Under the pieces are notes generated by a model, which saw nothing but the letters and a program-made list of their open reading frames with translations, made no database searches and was not told the origin of the DNA. The position numbers and the translations under genes are program-made. Shown here in pieces: positions 32,898-41,799 of a stretch of 64,000 bases of DNA (position 1 is the first letter of the stretch; every line of letters begins with the position of its first letter). The stretch spans positions 462,725-526,724 of the forward strand of contig NZ_KK211347.1 in NCBI RefSeq assembly GCF_000621785.1. The letters run 5' to 3'. This DNA comes from Ruminococcus flavefaciens ND2009 (GTDB lineage Bacteria > Bacillota > Clostridia > Oscillospirales > Ruminococcaceae).

Positions 32898-33830
32898 ATG
32901 GTTTCATCGACTATCTTCAACCAGACGCTGATAATGCTGATACTCATAGCCATAGGCGTTGTCTGCGCAAAAACAAAGCTTATAAGCGAGGCTTCCAACA
33001 AGGACCTGTCCAAGTTCGTGCTCCAGGTGGTGAACCCTGTAGTTATCTTCATGTCCTACCAGAAGCCATACCGCACTGAGCTTGCAAGGAATCTGCTTAT
33101 AACCTTTGTTATCTCCGTTGCAGCCATGACCCTTGTGATACTGCTCTCTTACCTCTTTGTAAGGAAGAAGCAGGGCAGAGAATTCGAGATAGAGCGCTTT
33201 TCGTCGGTGTACTCCAACTGCGGCTTCATGGGTATCCCCCTTGTGGACGCCATTTACCACGATGAGGGAGTATTCTACCTCACCGCATTCATAACCGTAT
33301 TCAATCTTATCGTCTGGACCCACGGCGTTATACTTATTTCAGGCAAAAAGGACTTCCGGCAGGTGGTGAAGGTGTTCTATTCTCCCACAATAATCTCTAT
33401 AGTTCTGGGGCTTGTCACCTTCTTCCTGGGCATAAGGCTGCCATCTACGGCGCTGAGCGCTCTCGGCTTCATCAAGGAGGTCAACACTCCCATGGCGATG
33501 ATAGTTTCGGGAGTTACCATAGCTTCCACAAACGTACCGAAGCTGCTGAAAAATGCCAGAGTTTACTATGTCTGCCTGCTGAAGCTCATAGTGGTGCCGC
33601 TGATACTGGCGGTGCCCCTTTCACTGCTGACGGGTATAGACGAGACCGTACGCATGACAGTGCTCATCGCAGCCTCCGCACCGCCTGCTGCAATGTGCAC
33701 TCTTCTCAGCATCAGATACGGCAGGAATTCGGTATACGCTTCGGAGATTTTTACCGCTGGTACCGTGCTTTCCGTGGTTTCGCTGCCGCTGGTCGTTAAA
33801 GCTACGGAATATTTAACAAAGATACTCTGA
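32898..33830 (+). CDS. AEC family transporter
   Basis: This 310-residue protein has about ten hydrophobic segments in two halves with the auxin efflux carrier pattern (YSNCGFMGIPLVDAIY in the first half; NTPMAMIVSGVTIAS and SAPPAAMCTLLSIRYG in the second). AEC proteins export or import organic acids such as malate. The substrate here cannot be told. GGAGG lies at the end of the YfhO gene, so the two are translationally coupled. Confidence 0.9.
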   Translation: MVSSTIFNQTLIMLILIAIGVVCAKTKLISEASNKDLSKFVLQVVNPVVIFMSYQKPYRTELARNLLITFVISVAAMTLVILLSYLFVRKKQGREFEIERFSSVYSNCGFMGIPLVDAIYHDEGVFYLTAFITVFNLIVWTHGVILISGKKDFRQVVKVFYSPTIISIVLGLVTFFLGIRLPSTALSALGFIKEVNTPMAMIVSGVTIASTNVPKLLKNARVYYVCLLKLIVVPLILAVPLSLLTGIDETVRMTVLIAASAPPAAMCTLLSIRYGRNSVYASEIFTAGTVLSVVSLPLVVKATEYLTKIL

Positions 33831-33877
33831 GTAATTTGTAAAAAACGCTGATTTTATAAATATTTGCCTTAAAAGGT

Positions 33878-33905
33878 TTGAATTTTAATAATATTGTGTT
33901 ATAAT
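33878..33905 (+). promoter_or_regulatory. Promoter of the ROK-type regulator gene
   Basis: TTGAAT (33878-33883) and TATAAT (33900-33905), 16-bp spacer. It leaves a long leader of about 155 bp in which I see no recognised riboswitch. Confidence 0.6.
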
Positions 33906-34065
33906 ATAAATACGTTAAAAGAGATTGGCTTTTTTATAAAAAGATAAAATTATACAGGCAGTTATAACAGTCTGGACTGTTTAAAACTCCTGTGGGGATA
34001 TGCAGATTGTACAGCGTGGGATCCGATCCCGAAACAGAATCAAGAAGAAATGGAGTTGTTGAAGT

Positions 34066-35286
34066 ATGGAAAAAAGAGGTATCAGTAAGCTTGATCTTAA
34101 AAGGCGTAACAGAATGCAGATACTCAGGGTCATCAGAGAATCAGGTCCTATTTCCAGAGTCGATGTGGCAAGCGCGCTGGAGATCACAAGAGCAGCAGTT
34201 ACTATCATCACAAATGAAATGATCGAAGAGGGAGTTCTCGTAGAGATCGGTGAAGCTCCCGTAAACACAGAGAAGCTTCAGAAGGGAAGAAGAAAGATCC
34301 TTATCGACATCAACGTGAACAGCCGCTTTGCACTGGGTGCTACCGTTGACGAGAAGGAGGTAAGCATCGGTCTTACCAACCTTAATTCCGAGGTGCTTGA
34401 CAAGGCAAGCATGGTCATTGACGACAGGACCACAAGCAAGGACATCATAAACTACATAATCAAGACCAGCAACGAAATGGTGGAGAACAGCGCTCTTACC
34501 AAGGATAAGATACTCGGTCTCGGTGTAGGTGTGGTTCCTTCCATGTGGGGCAAGCTGAAGATATTCTACAAGGACGGCGTCCTTGACTTCACAAACTTTA
34601 TCGACAAGCTCTCAGGCGGTCTCAATTTCGAGATCCACTGCGGTAATGCTATCGGCCTCATGGCTCTGGCAAGCAATGATTTCAGAACACAGAACGGCTA
34701 CCAGACCAACCAGGCGTTCATCCACAACGGCAATCAGGTGAACCTGGCTATCATCAACAAGAACGAGCTGTCTGCGGACTACGTTTCATATACCTCCACC
34801 ATCGAGAGATATATCGTTTGTCCCAACGGAAAGTCCTATGAGGGCTATCCCAACGGCTCCGTAAAGGCAGAGCTCTCAAGAACAGCTATGCTCAATGCCT
34901 TCTATGAGGTATACTCAAAGGACAAGACCCCTGTGCTCTATGAGCTCACAGAGGGTGACAAGACCAGAATCAATACCGATAACGTATTCATGGCGCTCAT
35001 GAGAGGCGAGGAGCCTGTCAAGAACATCGTGGACGACCTTATCGCAAAATACACTGTTCTCATCAACAATCTGGCTATCAGCCACTTCGCAAAGAGGATA
35101 GTTCTTCACAACTTCAAGCTCAACGAGAAGCAGTTTGACTACTGCAAGCGTGAGATGATACGCCTTGTCAGCGAGGAGATCGCAGACAGAGTTGTCCTCA
35201 GCAAGCTGGACGGAAAGAACAATTTCCTCGGCGGCTGTGCACTGATAATCCAGGATAACTTCTATGTAAGAGGCGGAATGCAGTGA
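34066..35286 (+). CDS. ROK/NagC-XylR-type transcription regulator
   Basis: This 406-residue protein has an N-terminal MarR-like winged helix (RNRMQILRVIRESGPISRVD, then VASALEITRAAVTIITNEMI) as in XylR/NagC repressors. The rest has the ROK actin-like fold (FALGATVDEKEVSIGL; ILGLGVGVVPSMW; a late GGCALIIQDNFYVRG). The usual ROK phosphate loop (DxGxT) and the zinc-binding cluster are not evident, so it is a sensor, not a kinase. The xylulokinase gene 2.2 kb downstream makes xylose a possible ligand (inference only). GGAG precedes the ATG. Confidence 0.82.
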   Translation: MEKRGISKLDLKRRNRMQILRVIRESGPISRVDVASALEITRAAVTIITNEMIEEGVLVEIGEAPVNTEKLQKGRRKILIDINVNSRFALGATVDEKEVSIGLTNLNSEVLDKASMVIDDRTTSKDIINYIIKTSNEMVENSALTKDKILGLGVGVVPSMWGKLKIFYKDGVLDFTNFIDKLSGGLNFEIHCGNAIGLMALASNDFRTQNGYQTNQAFIHNGNQVNLAIINKNELSADYVSYTSTIERYIVCPNGKSYEGYPNGSVKAELSRTAMLNAFYEVYSKDKTPVLYELTEGDKTRINTDNVFMALMRGEEPVKNIVDDLIAKYTVLINNLAISHFAKRIVLHNFKLNEKQFDYCKREMIRLVSEEIADRVVLSKLDGKNNFLGGCALIIQDNFYVRGGMQ

Positions 35287-35292
35287 TTTTTT

Positions 35293-35326
35293 AGACCTGA
35301 AGGAGCTATGCTTCTTCAGGTCTTTT
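35293..35326 (+). terminator. Terminator after the ROK-type regulator
   Basis: AGACCTGAAG and CTTCAGGTCT pair, followed by TTTT. Confidence 0.8.
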
Positions 35327-35340
35327 CGGTTGACATCAAA

Positions 35341-35366
35341 AAAGAGTGCCCGGGGGGCACTCTTTT
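35341..35366 (-). terminator. Terminator at the end of the VanZ gene
   Basis: AAAGAGTGCC and GGCACTCTTT form a 10-bp stem with a short loop; on the minus strand it is followed by T residues. It abuts the VanZ stop codon. Confidence 0.8.
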
Positions 35367-35880
35367 ACTGTTTTAGCTTTGTTTTGCGGCGCTTTGCAGC
35401 AATATGACCGGCTATCCCCATAACTGCAACGGATATGAGCATACCCAGAAGGGCACCTCCCGAATCTATCATCATGTCCCTGAATTCGCAGGAGCGTCCC
35501 GCGGAAAAGCTCTGGTGGAATTCGTCCGTGAGAGCATACAGGGAGCCGAAAGCCACTGCTCCGAGGCTTCTGAGCGTGAACAGCTTTCGCCTGCCCAGAG
35601 TCGTCGATGCGCAGAACCCCAGAACGGTATATATTGAGAAGTGTGCAAGCTTGCGGACTATGAATGAGGCAAGGTCCCAGATCTCCTTCTGCTTTTCGGG
35701 AGGCTCATTGTAGTAGTTGCTGTCGATGATGATAACAGCAGCCTTGGTTATAGTTGAGCTGGTCTGTGAGGATTCCTCAGCGTCCTGCGAGGAAAACATG
35801 AATATGGTCACCATGACGGCGAGTGTAAGTATCAGAAACAGGATCTGATAAACGTGTATTTTGTGCTTGGCTTTGTTCAT
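35365..35880 (-). CDS. VanZ-family membrane protein
   Basis: This 171-residue protein carries VanZ marks: MFSSQDAEESSQTSS after the first membrane segment, FIVRKLAHFSIYTVLGFC, and YALTDEFHQSFSAGRSCEFR with the conserved Asp/Glu/His run. Four membrane segments are visible. VanZ gives low-level teicoplanin resistance in enterococci, but most family members have no proven role and are not resistance genes. It is a single gene with its own promoter. Confidence 0.88.
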   Translation of the reverse strand: MNKAKHKIHVYQILFLILTLAVMVTIFMFSSQDAEESSQTSSTITKAAVIIIDSNYYNEPPEKQKEIWDLASFIVRKLAHFSIYTVLGFCASTTLGRRKLFTLRSLGAVAFGSLYALTDEFHQSFSAGRSCEFRDMMIDSGGALLGMLISVAVMGIAGHIAAKRRKTKLKQ

Positions 35881-35910
35881 TGCTTTTCCCTTTCATTTAT
35901 TGCTCTATAT

Positions 35911-35939
35911 ATTATACAATTATTGCGGACTTTTGTAAA
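35911..35939 (-). promoter_or_regulatory. Promoter of the VanZ gene
   Basis: Minus-strand TTTACA (35939-35934) and TATAAT (35916-35911), 17-bp spacer. Confidence 0.7.
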
Positions 35940-35973
35940 GTGCGGCTTTTAATGAAAAAATTTCAAAAAAACC

Positions 35974-36002
35974 TTGTAAACCGAAAAGAAAAATGATATA
36001 AT
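35974..36002 (+). promoter_or_regulatory. Promoter of the 433-residue membrane protein gene
   Basis: TTGTAA (35974-35979) and TATAAT (35997-36002), 17-bp spacer. Confidence 0.65.
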
Positions 36003-36063
36003 ATACTGTGTGTGACTTTACAGCCGCATAGCTTTTACATAGAAATATATTTCGGAGGCAATA

Positions 36064-37365
36064 ATGAAAAGTATTTTTGGAAATGTCTGGACAAAAAGAG
36101 TCATTTCGGTCCTGAGCATAATCTACACCTTCTTTGTATGCAAGCTTGCGTATTTTTCCATATTCTATGATATTCACGTTCATCAGCGCACATCACTGTG
36201 TCTTGCGGTGACGGGCATATCGCTCCTGGCACTGATAATCATGCTGTATACAAGGCATCAGATCATCACAAGGATATGCAGCTTTATCATCCTTCCCGCG
36301 ATGCTTCCTGTGGTATTGCTGTATTTCGGAGAATGGGGGCTCATTATCCCCATAATTGTAGTTGGTATCGTCATTCTCCTCCTGTCTGGCGCGGGAGAGG
36401 GAGTGAAAACCGCTCTTGCCACCATTATACTCCTTCTGTATATCTTCGGTGCGCTGGGCTACTTCCTGTTTACTTCCTTCTTCGTAGCAGCTACCAAGGA
36501 AGACGTCATAGAAACAGGCGTTTCACCCTCGGGTACATACCGCTACAGGATAGTGAATACCGAGGATACCTCAAACGGCAGCACAGCTATCTATGTTGAG
36601 CCCAATACTGCCGATGTGGACTACAAAATGGCTACGTTCACCCTCAAGAACATGGAGAGGGTTGTGTATATGCACAGACCCATTCAGGACAATGTATCTG
36701 TCAGCTGGACGACCCAGAACCGTCAGGAGATCACAGATCACCTTAACTCATTATCAGACCGCATTGAGGTCACTGTTACCGACGCCGAGCTTGAACAGCT
36801 TGGCTATACCTACGACAATAAGCTTATGCTGGCAGATCTTTCTGCGAGCCGTAAGTTTGCGATAAACAAGACCGCTTCCGACGTTGATCCCGTTCCGCTG
36901 GACACCCTTACCGACGATCAGCTTGACTTCTTCGGCATAGGCAAGGAGGCTGACGGAAGATACTACATCAAGGAGCCTTCAAAGGAGGTCCTTGAGGAAA
37001 TGGACATGACAGCAGGCCAGAGAGTTTACTTCCGCGATATGACTGCGGGAGCACTCAAGCAGTACAATACAGAGCACGTTGATGAGGCTACGGGAATTAC
37101 TTATTTCCATGTAAAGAAGAGCCACACTGTAATGCTCAATACTCTCTCGGACGAGCAGCTTGCATATCTGGGAGTTTCCGAAAGCGGCGACGTTATGATG
37201 GTATCGGCTGAGCCCCATGTTTACCCCGAGGACGAGGAGATACCCGAGGGCGTAAATGATACGGAGGTCATCACCGATAAGGTGGTATTCCGCTACTATG
37301 TAGCAGAGCTTGAGGACTACTACGATGTTAACTCGAGACATTTCTCGGTAGATCTTCTCAACTGA
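36064..37365 (+). CDS. Membrane protein with large extracytoplasmic domain, unknown
   Basis: This 433-residue protein has about five hydrophobic segments in residues 1-145. A soluble region of about 290 residues follows, starting TGVSPSGTYRYRIVNTED. Within it the pattern LDTLTDDQLDFFGIGKEADG and LNTLSDEQLAYLGVSESGDV is repeated twice about 90 residues apart, so there are two copies of one small motif. I recognise no family. GGAGG precedes the ATG. Confidence 0.72.
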   Translation: MKSIFGNVWTKRVISVLSIIYTFFVCKLAYFSIFYDIHVHQRTSLCLAVTGISLLALIIMLYTRHQIITRICSFIILPAMLPVVLLYFGEWGLIIPIIVVGIVILLLSGAGEGVKTALATIILLLYIFGALGYFLFTSFFVAATKEDVIETGVSPSGTYRYRIVNTEDTSNGSTAIYVEPNTADVDYKMATFTLKNMERVVYMHRPIQDNVSVSWTTQNRQEITDHLNSLSDRIEVTVTDAELEQLGYTYDNKLMLADLSASRKFAINKTASDVDPVPLDTLTDDQLDFFGIGKEADGRYYIKEPSKEVLEEMDMTAGQRVYFRDMTAGALKQYNTEHVDEATGITYFHVKKSHTVMLNTLSDEQLAYLGVSESGDVMMVSAEPHVYPEDEEIPEGVNDTEVITDKVVFRYYVAELEDYYDVNSRHFSVDLLN

Positions 37366-37374
37366 TCCGACGAA

Positions 37375-37421
37375 AGGCGCTGCGGACTCAGCAGCTCCGT
37401 AAGTGAGCTGCCCGCAGCGCT
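37375..37421 (+). terminator. Long hairpin between the membrane protein and xylB
   Basis: GGCGCTGCGG pairs with CCGCAGCGCT, and an inner GCAGCTC pairs with GAGCTGC. There is no T run, so termination may be partial or factor-assisted. Confidence 0.5.
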
Positions 37422-37448
37422 TGAATTATAGCTTATCAGGGATATTAT
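37421..37448 (+). promoter_or_regulatory. Possible promoter of xylB
   Basis: TTGAAT (37421-37426) and TATTAT (37443-37448), 16-bp spacer. A TATAAT at 37461-37466 lacks a matching -35. Confidence 0.4.
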
Positions 37449-37510
37449 GATTTAGAGAATTATAATGCAGGGGAGGCTCCCTGTAAATATTCAAAAGGAG
37501 TTGCTAATCT

Positions 37511-39034
37511 ATGGCATATGTAATTGGTGTGGACTGCGGTACCAGCGGTACAAAAACAGTCCTTTTTGACGAGAAGGGAAGCGTTATCGCTTCAAAGACT
37601 ATCGAATATCCCATGTATCAGCCCAAGAACGGCTATGCGGAGCAGGATCCTGCGGACTGGGCAAACGCAATGATCGAGACCGTAAAGGCTGTTATGGCTA
37701 AGAGCGGAGTTAAGAAGGAAGACGTTAAGGGTATCGGTATTTCGGGACAGATGCACGGTCTCGTTATGCTGGACAAGGACAACAACGTTCTCCGCAGATC
37801 TATAATCTGGTGCGACCAGAGAACAGCTGCCGAGGTAGAGGAAATGAACCGTATCGTCGGCAGAGAAAAGCTTGTTGACATCACAGCAAATCCTGCCCTC
37901 ACAGGCTGGACAGCTGCAAAGATACTCTGGGTAAAGAACAACGAGCCCGAGATCTATTCAAAGGTGGCACATATCCTTCTTCCCAAGGACTACCTGAGAT
38001 TTATCCTCACAGGCGAGTATGCAACTGAGGTATCAGACGCTTCCGGTATGCAGCTTCTTGACGTTCCCAACCGTAAGTGGTCCGATGAGCTCCTCAGCGC
38101 ATTCGAGATCGACAAGAACTGGCTGGGCAAGGTATACGAGAGCTGCGAGGTAACAGGAAAGCTCACAAAGAAAATGGCTGAGACCATCGGTCTCTGCGAG
38201 GGCACCATCGTTGTGGGCGGCGCAGGCGACAATGCGGCAGCTGCTGTAGGTACAGGCGTTGTTGAGGACGGCAAGGCTTTCACGACCATCGGTACATCGG
38301 GCGTTGTATTCGCTCATACCTCCGATATATCCATCGACAAGAAGGGCAGAGTCCACACCTGCTGTGCTGCTGTACCCAACGCATGGCACGTTATGGGCGT
38401 TACACAGGGCGCAGGTCTCTCACTGAAGTGGTTCAGAGACAACTTCTGCATGACCGAGAAGGAGACTGCAAAGCTTATGGGCGTTGATGAGTACTACCTC
38501 ATGGACAAGCAGGCTGAGACAGTTCCCGTAGGCGCTAACAGACTTCTCTATCTGCCTTACCTCATGGGCGAGAGAACTCCTCACCTTGATCCCGACGCAA
38601 GAGGAGTATTCTTCGGACTTTCAGCTATCCACACCAGAAAGGATATGCTCCGCGCTGTTCTTGAGGGTGTTACATATTCACTCCGCGACTGCGTAGAGGT
38701 ATTCCGCGAGATGAACGTAAACGTAAGCGACATGATGGCTTGCGGCGGCGGCGGTTCCTCACCTCTCTGGAGAAGTATGCTTGCCGACCTTTACAACTGC
38801 AATGTAAAGACAGTTGCCTCCAAGGAAGGTCCCGCACTGGGCGTTGCTATCCTTGCAAGCGTTGGCGCAGGCATCTACAGCAGCGTTACAGAGGCTTGCG
38901 GAGCTATCATCAAGACCGATAAGGTTCAGGCTCCCGACGAGAAGAACGTTCCCGAGTATGAGAAGTACTATCAGCTCTACAGAGAGATCTATCCTGCACT
39001 GAAGGCTCAGTTCGCAAAGCTGGCTTCACTCTGA
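37511..39034 (+). CDS. xylB: Xylulokinase
   Basis: This 507-residue FGGY-family kinase phosphorylates D-xylulose to xylulose 5-phosphate, linking xylan breakdown to the pentose phosphate pathway. It shows the N-terminal phosphate loop GVDCGTSGTKT, the bacterial XylB substrate motif GISGQMHGLVMLD, IIWCDQRT, and a C-terminal ACGGGGSSPLWRSMLAD ATP-binding region. Length is typical. AAAAGGAG precedes the ATG. It fits the xylan esterase at 17942 metabolically. The GNAT gene follows 3 bp after its stop. Confidence 0.94.
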   Translation: MAYVIGVDCGTSGTKTVLFDEKGSVIASKTIEYPMYQPKNGYAEQDPADWANAMIETVKAVMAKSGVKKEDVKGIGISGQMHGLVMLDKDNNVLRRSIIWCDQRTAAEVEEMNRIVGREKLVDITANPALTGWTAAKILWVKNNEPEIYSKVAHILLPKDYLRFILTGEYATEVSDASGMQLLDVPNRKWSDELLSAFEIDKNWLGKVYESCEVTGKLTKKMAETIGLCEGTIVVGGAGDNAAAAVGTGVVEDGKAFTTIGTSGVVFAHTSDISIDKKGRVHTCCAAVPNAWHVMGVTQGAGLSLKWFRDNFCMTEKETAKLMGVDEYYLMDKQAETVPVGANRLLYLPYLMGERTPHLDPDARGVFFGLSAIHTRKDMLRAVLEGVTYSLRDCVEVFREMNVNVSDMMACGGGGSSPLWRSMLADLYNCNVKTVASKEGPALGVAILASVGAGIYSSVTEACGAIIKTDKVQAPDEKNVPEYEKYYQLYREIYPALKAQFAKLASL

Positions 39035-39037
39035 TAA

Positions 39038-39541
39038 ATGGACACGATCACTACCGAAAGACTGATAATACGGCAGTTCCGTGAGACTGACGCCCGGGAC
39101 GTCTTTGAGCTTCGTTCGGACCCCGAGGTCAACAGGTTCATGCCCTATCCCTGCGACGCTGATATAAGCGAGACGCAGGAGAGGATAGGGGAATGGATGG
39201 AGAAAAAGTACCGTATGGCAATTGAGCTCAGGGAGAGCGGCAAGGTCATCGGTGATATAAGTCTCAGCCCCCGTGACGGCGACAAGCTTACGGAGCTGGG
39301 CTATAATCTCAACCGCAGCTACTGGGGCAAGGGCTATGCCACCGAGGCGGCAAGGGCTGTAATACAGCAGGCGGTGTCCGAGGGTATCCGCGATTTTATG
39401 GCTTATTATGCTAAGGAAAACGGTGCTTCGGGACGTGTGTTGGAGAAATGCGGCTTTGTGCCCGAGTATTCGGGGCAGTACTCCCGCGATAACGGAAAAG
39501 TGGTCTTTGAGGCAGTAATTGCAGAGCTTCATATCAAATAA
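39038..39541 (+). CDS. GNAT acetyltransferase (RimJ/RimL type)
   Basis: This 167-residue protein starts TITTERLIIRQFRETDARDV, has the acetyl-CoA loop NRSYWGKGYATEAARAVI and the late GASGRVLEKCGF, as in RimJ/RimL-like N-acetyltransferases. Substrate unknown. There is no clear ribosome site; the ATG sits 3 bp after the xylB stop, so it probably relies on translational coupling. Confidence 0.85.
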   Translation: MDTITTERLIIRQFRETDARDVFELRSDPEVNRFMPYPCDADISETQERIGEWMEKKYRMAIELRESGKVIGDISLSPRDGDKLTELGYNLNRSYWGKGYATEAARAVIQQAVSEGIRDFMAYYAKENGASGRVLEKCGFVPEYSGQYSRDNGKVVFEAVIAELHIK

Positions 39542-39545
39542 ACAA

Positions 39546-39570
39546 AAAGGCGGACTTAGTGTCCGCCTTT
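39546..39570 (+). terminator. Terminator after the xylB-GNAT unit
   Basis: AAAGGCGGAC and GTCCGCCTTT form a perfect 10-bp stem with a 5-nt loop; the T run is short. Confidence 0.7.
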
Positions 39571-39591
39571 GGAAATTGTGAGGAAAACAAA

Positions 39592-41649
39592 GTGGATATA
39601 TCACAGCTGAAGAAATTCGCCATGAATGCCCGCAGCGAGCTTATGGCGGAGTCCGACGAGAAAACAGCATATTTCGGCTTTATGCGTCTCTGCACGGTGT
39701 ACCTGGCGGAGCCCTCCTTCGTCGCAGACCTTATGGACAGCCCGGAGGAGATCCGCAGTGTACTTTTCATGGAAAAGTGTAGGCAGCTCGGCGGCAGATA
39801 TGGCGGTATATTCACACTTTCACCCGAGCTGCCCATTCCGCCGAAGCTGCTTGATGATGGCGGAACTGCTGCGAAGCTCCTCGGTCTGAGCTATGAATTT
39901 TTCAGCACAGAGCTTGTGACGGGACAGCTCCACCAGTACTTCAACGAGCCCTACAGGCAGGAGATAGCCGTGGGACTAAAAAACAGCAAGCGGCTCAGCA
40001 GCGACAGGATAGCCGCTGCAACTCAGATCTTCACGCCCGAATGGGTAGTGAGGTATATGGTCCAGAACACGCTGATACGCTATATCCGCCAGCATGGACA
40101 TGACATCGCGGAGGGAGAGCTGAGCTTCGGCAGTCCCTTGGGGGAGGGCAGGATAGCTCCCGAGGATATAAAGTTCATAGACCCCTGCATGGGCAGCGGA
40201 AATGTGCTGCTTTATGCCTTTGATGTGTTTATGGAGCTCTACCGCAGCTGCGGGTGCACGGACAAAGAGGCAGCGGAGAAGACCCTGACCCACAACATCT
40301 ACGGTCTGGAGCTGGAGCCCCGTGCCTGTGCTCTGGCGGAGACGGCTCTGCGCATGAAGGCGGCGAAGTTCGGCGCGGAAGCTGCTCCGCAGGTCTATGA
40401 TTTTTCGGGAGTAAATGAGACTATCGGTTCACTCATAAACAGCGATGAACTCACAGCAACAGAGGGCAAGAGCGCAATGATCGGTCAGCTTCTGAGACAG
40501 GAATATGACATTATTGTGACCAATCCACCTTACCTGGGAAAGCCGGCAATGAATACCGTGCTCAGGGACTACGTCTGCGAAAACTACGGCGATCACAGTG
40601 CCGATCTTTTCTCTGTATTCATGGCAAGGAGTGTAAAAAAGCTGCAAGAAGGCGGATATATGGGCTTTCTCACTCCTGCCACCTGGCTGTTTCTTCAGTC
40701 CTACGAAAAGCTGAGACGGCTTATGTTTGCGGAGTGCCCCATAACTACTCTTATCCACTTTGAGTATTCAGCATTTGAGGACGCCACCGTGCCTTTGTGT
40801 GCATTCACTGCGGTGAAGGACGGTTCTCAAAGCTGTGGAACGTACCTCAGACTTGCCGATGTCAGGGGAGATATGGAGCAGCAGCGCCTTAGCGTAATGG
40901 CAGCAATTTCCGATGAAAGCTGCGGCTATCGCTATACAGCAGACTCGGGAAAGCTTGCGGAACTTCCCTCGGCTCCCGTGGCATACTGGCTGGGAGAGGC
41001 TGTGCTTCGGGCTTTTGACGGTACAGCTCTTGGAGATGTCGTACCCGTCAGGGAGGGGCTTATCACTGGAGACAATGACCGTTTCTTGCGGCGGTGGTTT
41101 GAGGTCGAGGCTGACAAGATAGCATTTTCGGGCAGTCAGAAAAACAAGTGGTATCTGCTGAATAAAGGCGGCAGCTACCGCAGATGGTACGGAAACCGCG
41201 AGTTCGTGGTGAACTGGGAGAATGAGGGGGAGGAGATAATGGATTTCCGCGACGAAAAGGGCAGGCTTCGCTCCCGTCCCCAGGGACTGTCCTTCAACTT
41301 CCGTCCCTCGGTAAGCTGGTCACAGATAACCAGCGGAGCCATTTCCGTGCGATATTTCAATGAAAACTTTATGTTCAACGTAGCTGGTACAAGCGCCTTT
41401 CCGGAGGACGGGGACAGCCTTGTCTTCCTGCTGGGACTTCTCAACAGTAAGCCCGTGCAGGTGCTTTCGGAGGTGCTGAACCCCACCATGAACATGAACC
41501 CGGGAGATATTGCCAGACTGCCCCTGCCCGAAAAAAAGGGGCATATGGCGGAGATAAGCGCTCTTGTCAGGGAGAATACCGAGCTTTGCCGCGAGGACTG
41601 GGACAGCTTCGAGACCTCATGGGACTTCAGCTGTCACCCTTTGGTCTGA
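39592..41649 (+). CDS. Orphan N6-adenine DNA methyltransferase, compact PglX-like
   Basis: This 685-residue protein has a SAM-binding DPCMGSGNVL motif (about residue 200), a catalytic NPPY motif in IIVTNPPYLGKPAMN (about 310), and GGYMGFLTPATWLFLQSYEK. This is the layout of PglX of BREX systems and other Eco57I-like enzymes. The C-terminal half resembles a target-recognition region (SVSWSQITSGAISVRYF). BREX PglX is usually over 1,000 residues, so this is a short form. No BrxA/B/C, PglZ or nuclease gene lies nearby. The GTG at 39592 follows GAGGA; the in-frame GTG at 39559 lies within the upstream terminator. It may act as a solitary epigenetic methylase. Confidence 0.83.
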   Translation: MDISQLKKFAMNARSELMAESDEKTAYFGFMRLCTVYLAEPSFVADLMDSPEEIRSVLFMEKCRQLGGRYGGIFTLSPELPIPPKLLDDGGTAAKLLGLSYEFFSTELVTGQLHQYFNEPYRQEIAVGLKNSKRLSSDRIAAATQIFTPEWVVRYMVQNTLIRYIRQHGHDIAEGELSFGSPLGEGRIAPEDIKFIDPCMGSGNVLLYAFDVFMELYRSCGCTDKEAAEKTLTHNIYGLELEPRACALAETALRMKAAKFGAEAAPQVYDFSGVNETIGSLINSDELTATEGKSAMIGQLLRQEYDIIVTNPPYLGKPAMNTVLRDYVCENYGDHSADLFSVFMARSVKKLQEGGYMGFLTPATWLFLQSYEKLRRLMFAECPITTLIHFEYSAFEDATVPLCAFTAVKDGSQSCGTYLRLADVRGDMEQQRLSVMAAISDESCGYRYTADSGKLAELPSAPVAYWLGEAVLRAFDGTALGDVVPVREGLITGDNDRFLRRWFEVEADKIAFSGSQKNKWYLLNKGGSYRRWYGNREFVVNWENEGEEIMDFRDEKGRLRSRPQGLSFNFRPSVSWSQITSGAISVRYFNENFMFNVAGTSAFPEDGDSLVFLLGLLNSKPVQVLSEVLNPTMNMNPGDIARLPLPEKKGHMAEISALVRENTELCREDWDSFETSWDFSCHPLV

Positions 41650-41713
41650 AATGGCAGCTTTGTTCATAAGAATAAGGACATATAAGCAAAACAGAACTTT
41701 TTCGCTTCGGCTG

Positions 41714-41742
41714 TTGCTATTTTTATAATTATATGATATAAT
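41714..41742 (+). promoter_or_regulatory. Promoter of the dtxR-like/murL/murD unit
   Basis: TTGCTA (41714-41719) and TATAAT (41737-41742), 17-bp spacer. A small palindrome GTATA-TG-TATAC follows at 41743-41754, a possible metal-regulator operator. Confidence 0.65.
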
Positions 41743-41799
41743 GTATATGTATACCATTTAAAACAATTGGCAATCACTGTATTGCAAAGGAGGATCAGA

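Noticed and set aside
33906-34065. Riboswitch in the long leader of the ROK-type regulator
   Set aside because: No recognised riboswitch core or T-box motif could be found by eye.
35365-35880. Glycopeptide resistance cluster (VanZ here, VanW at 47952)
   Set aside because: The two genes are 12 kb apart, with no vanHAX-type genes; both families are widespread without resistance.
39592-41649. Complete BREX defence system
   Set aside because: Only a PglX-like methyltransferase is present; neighbours are xylB, GNAT and a DtxR-type regulator.
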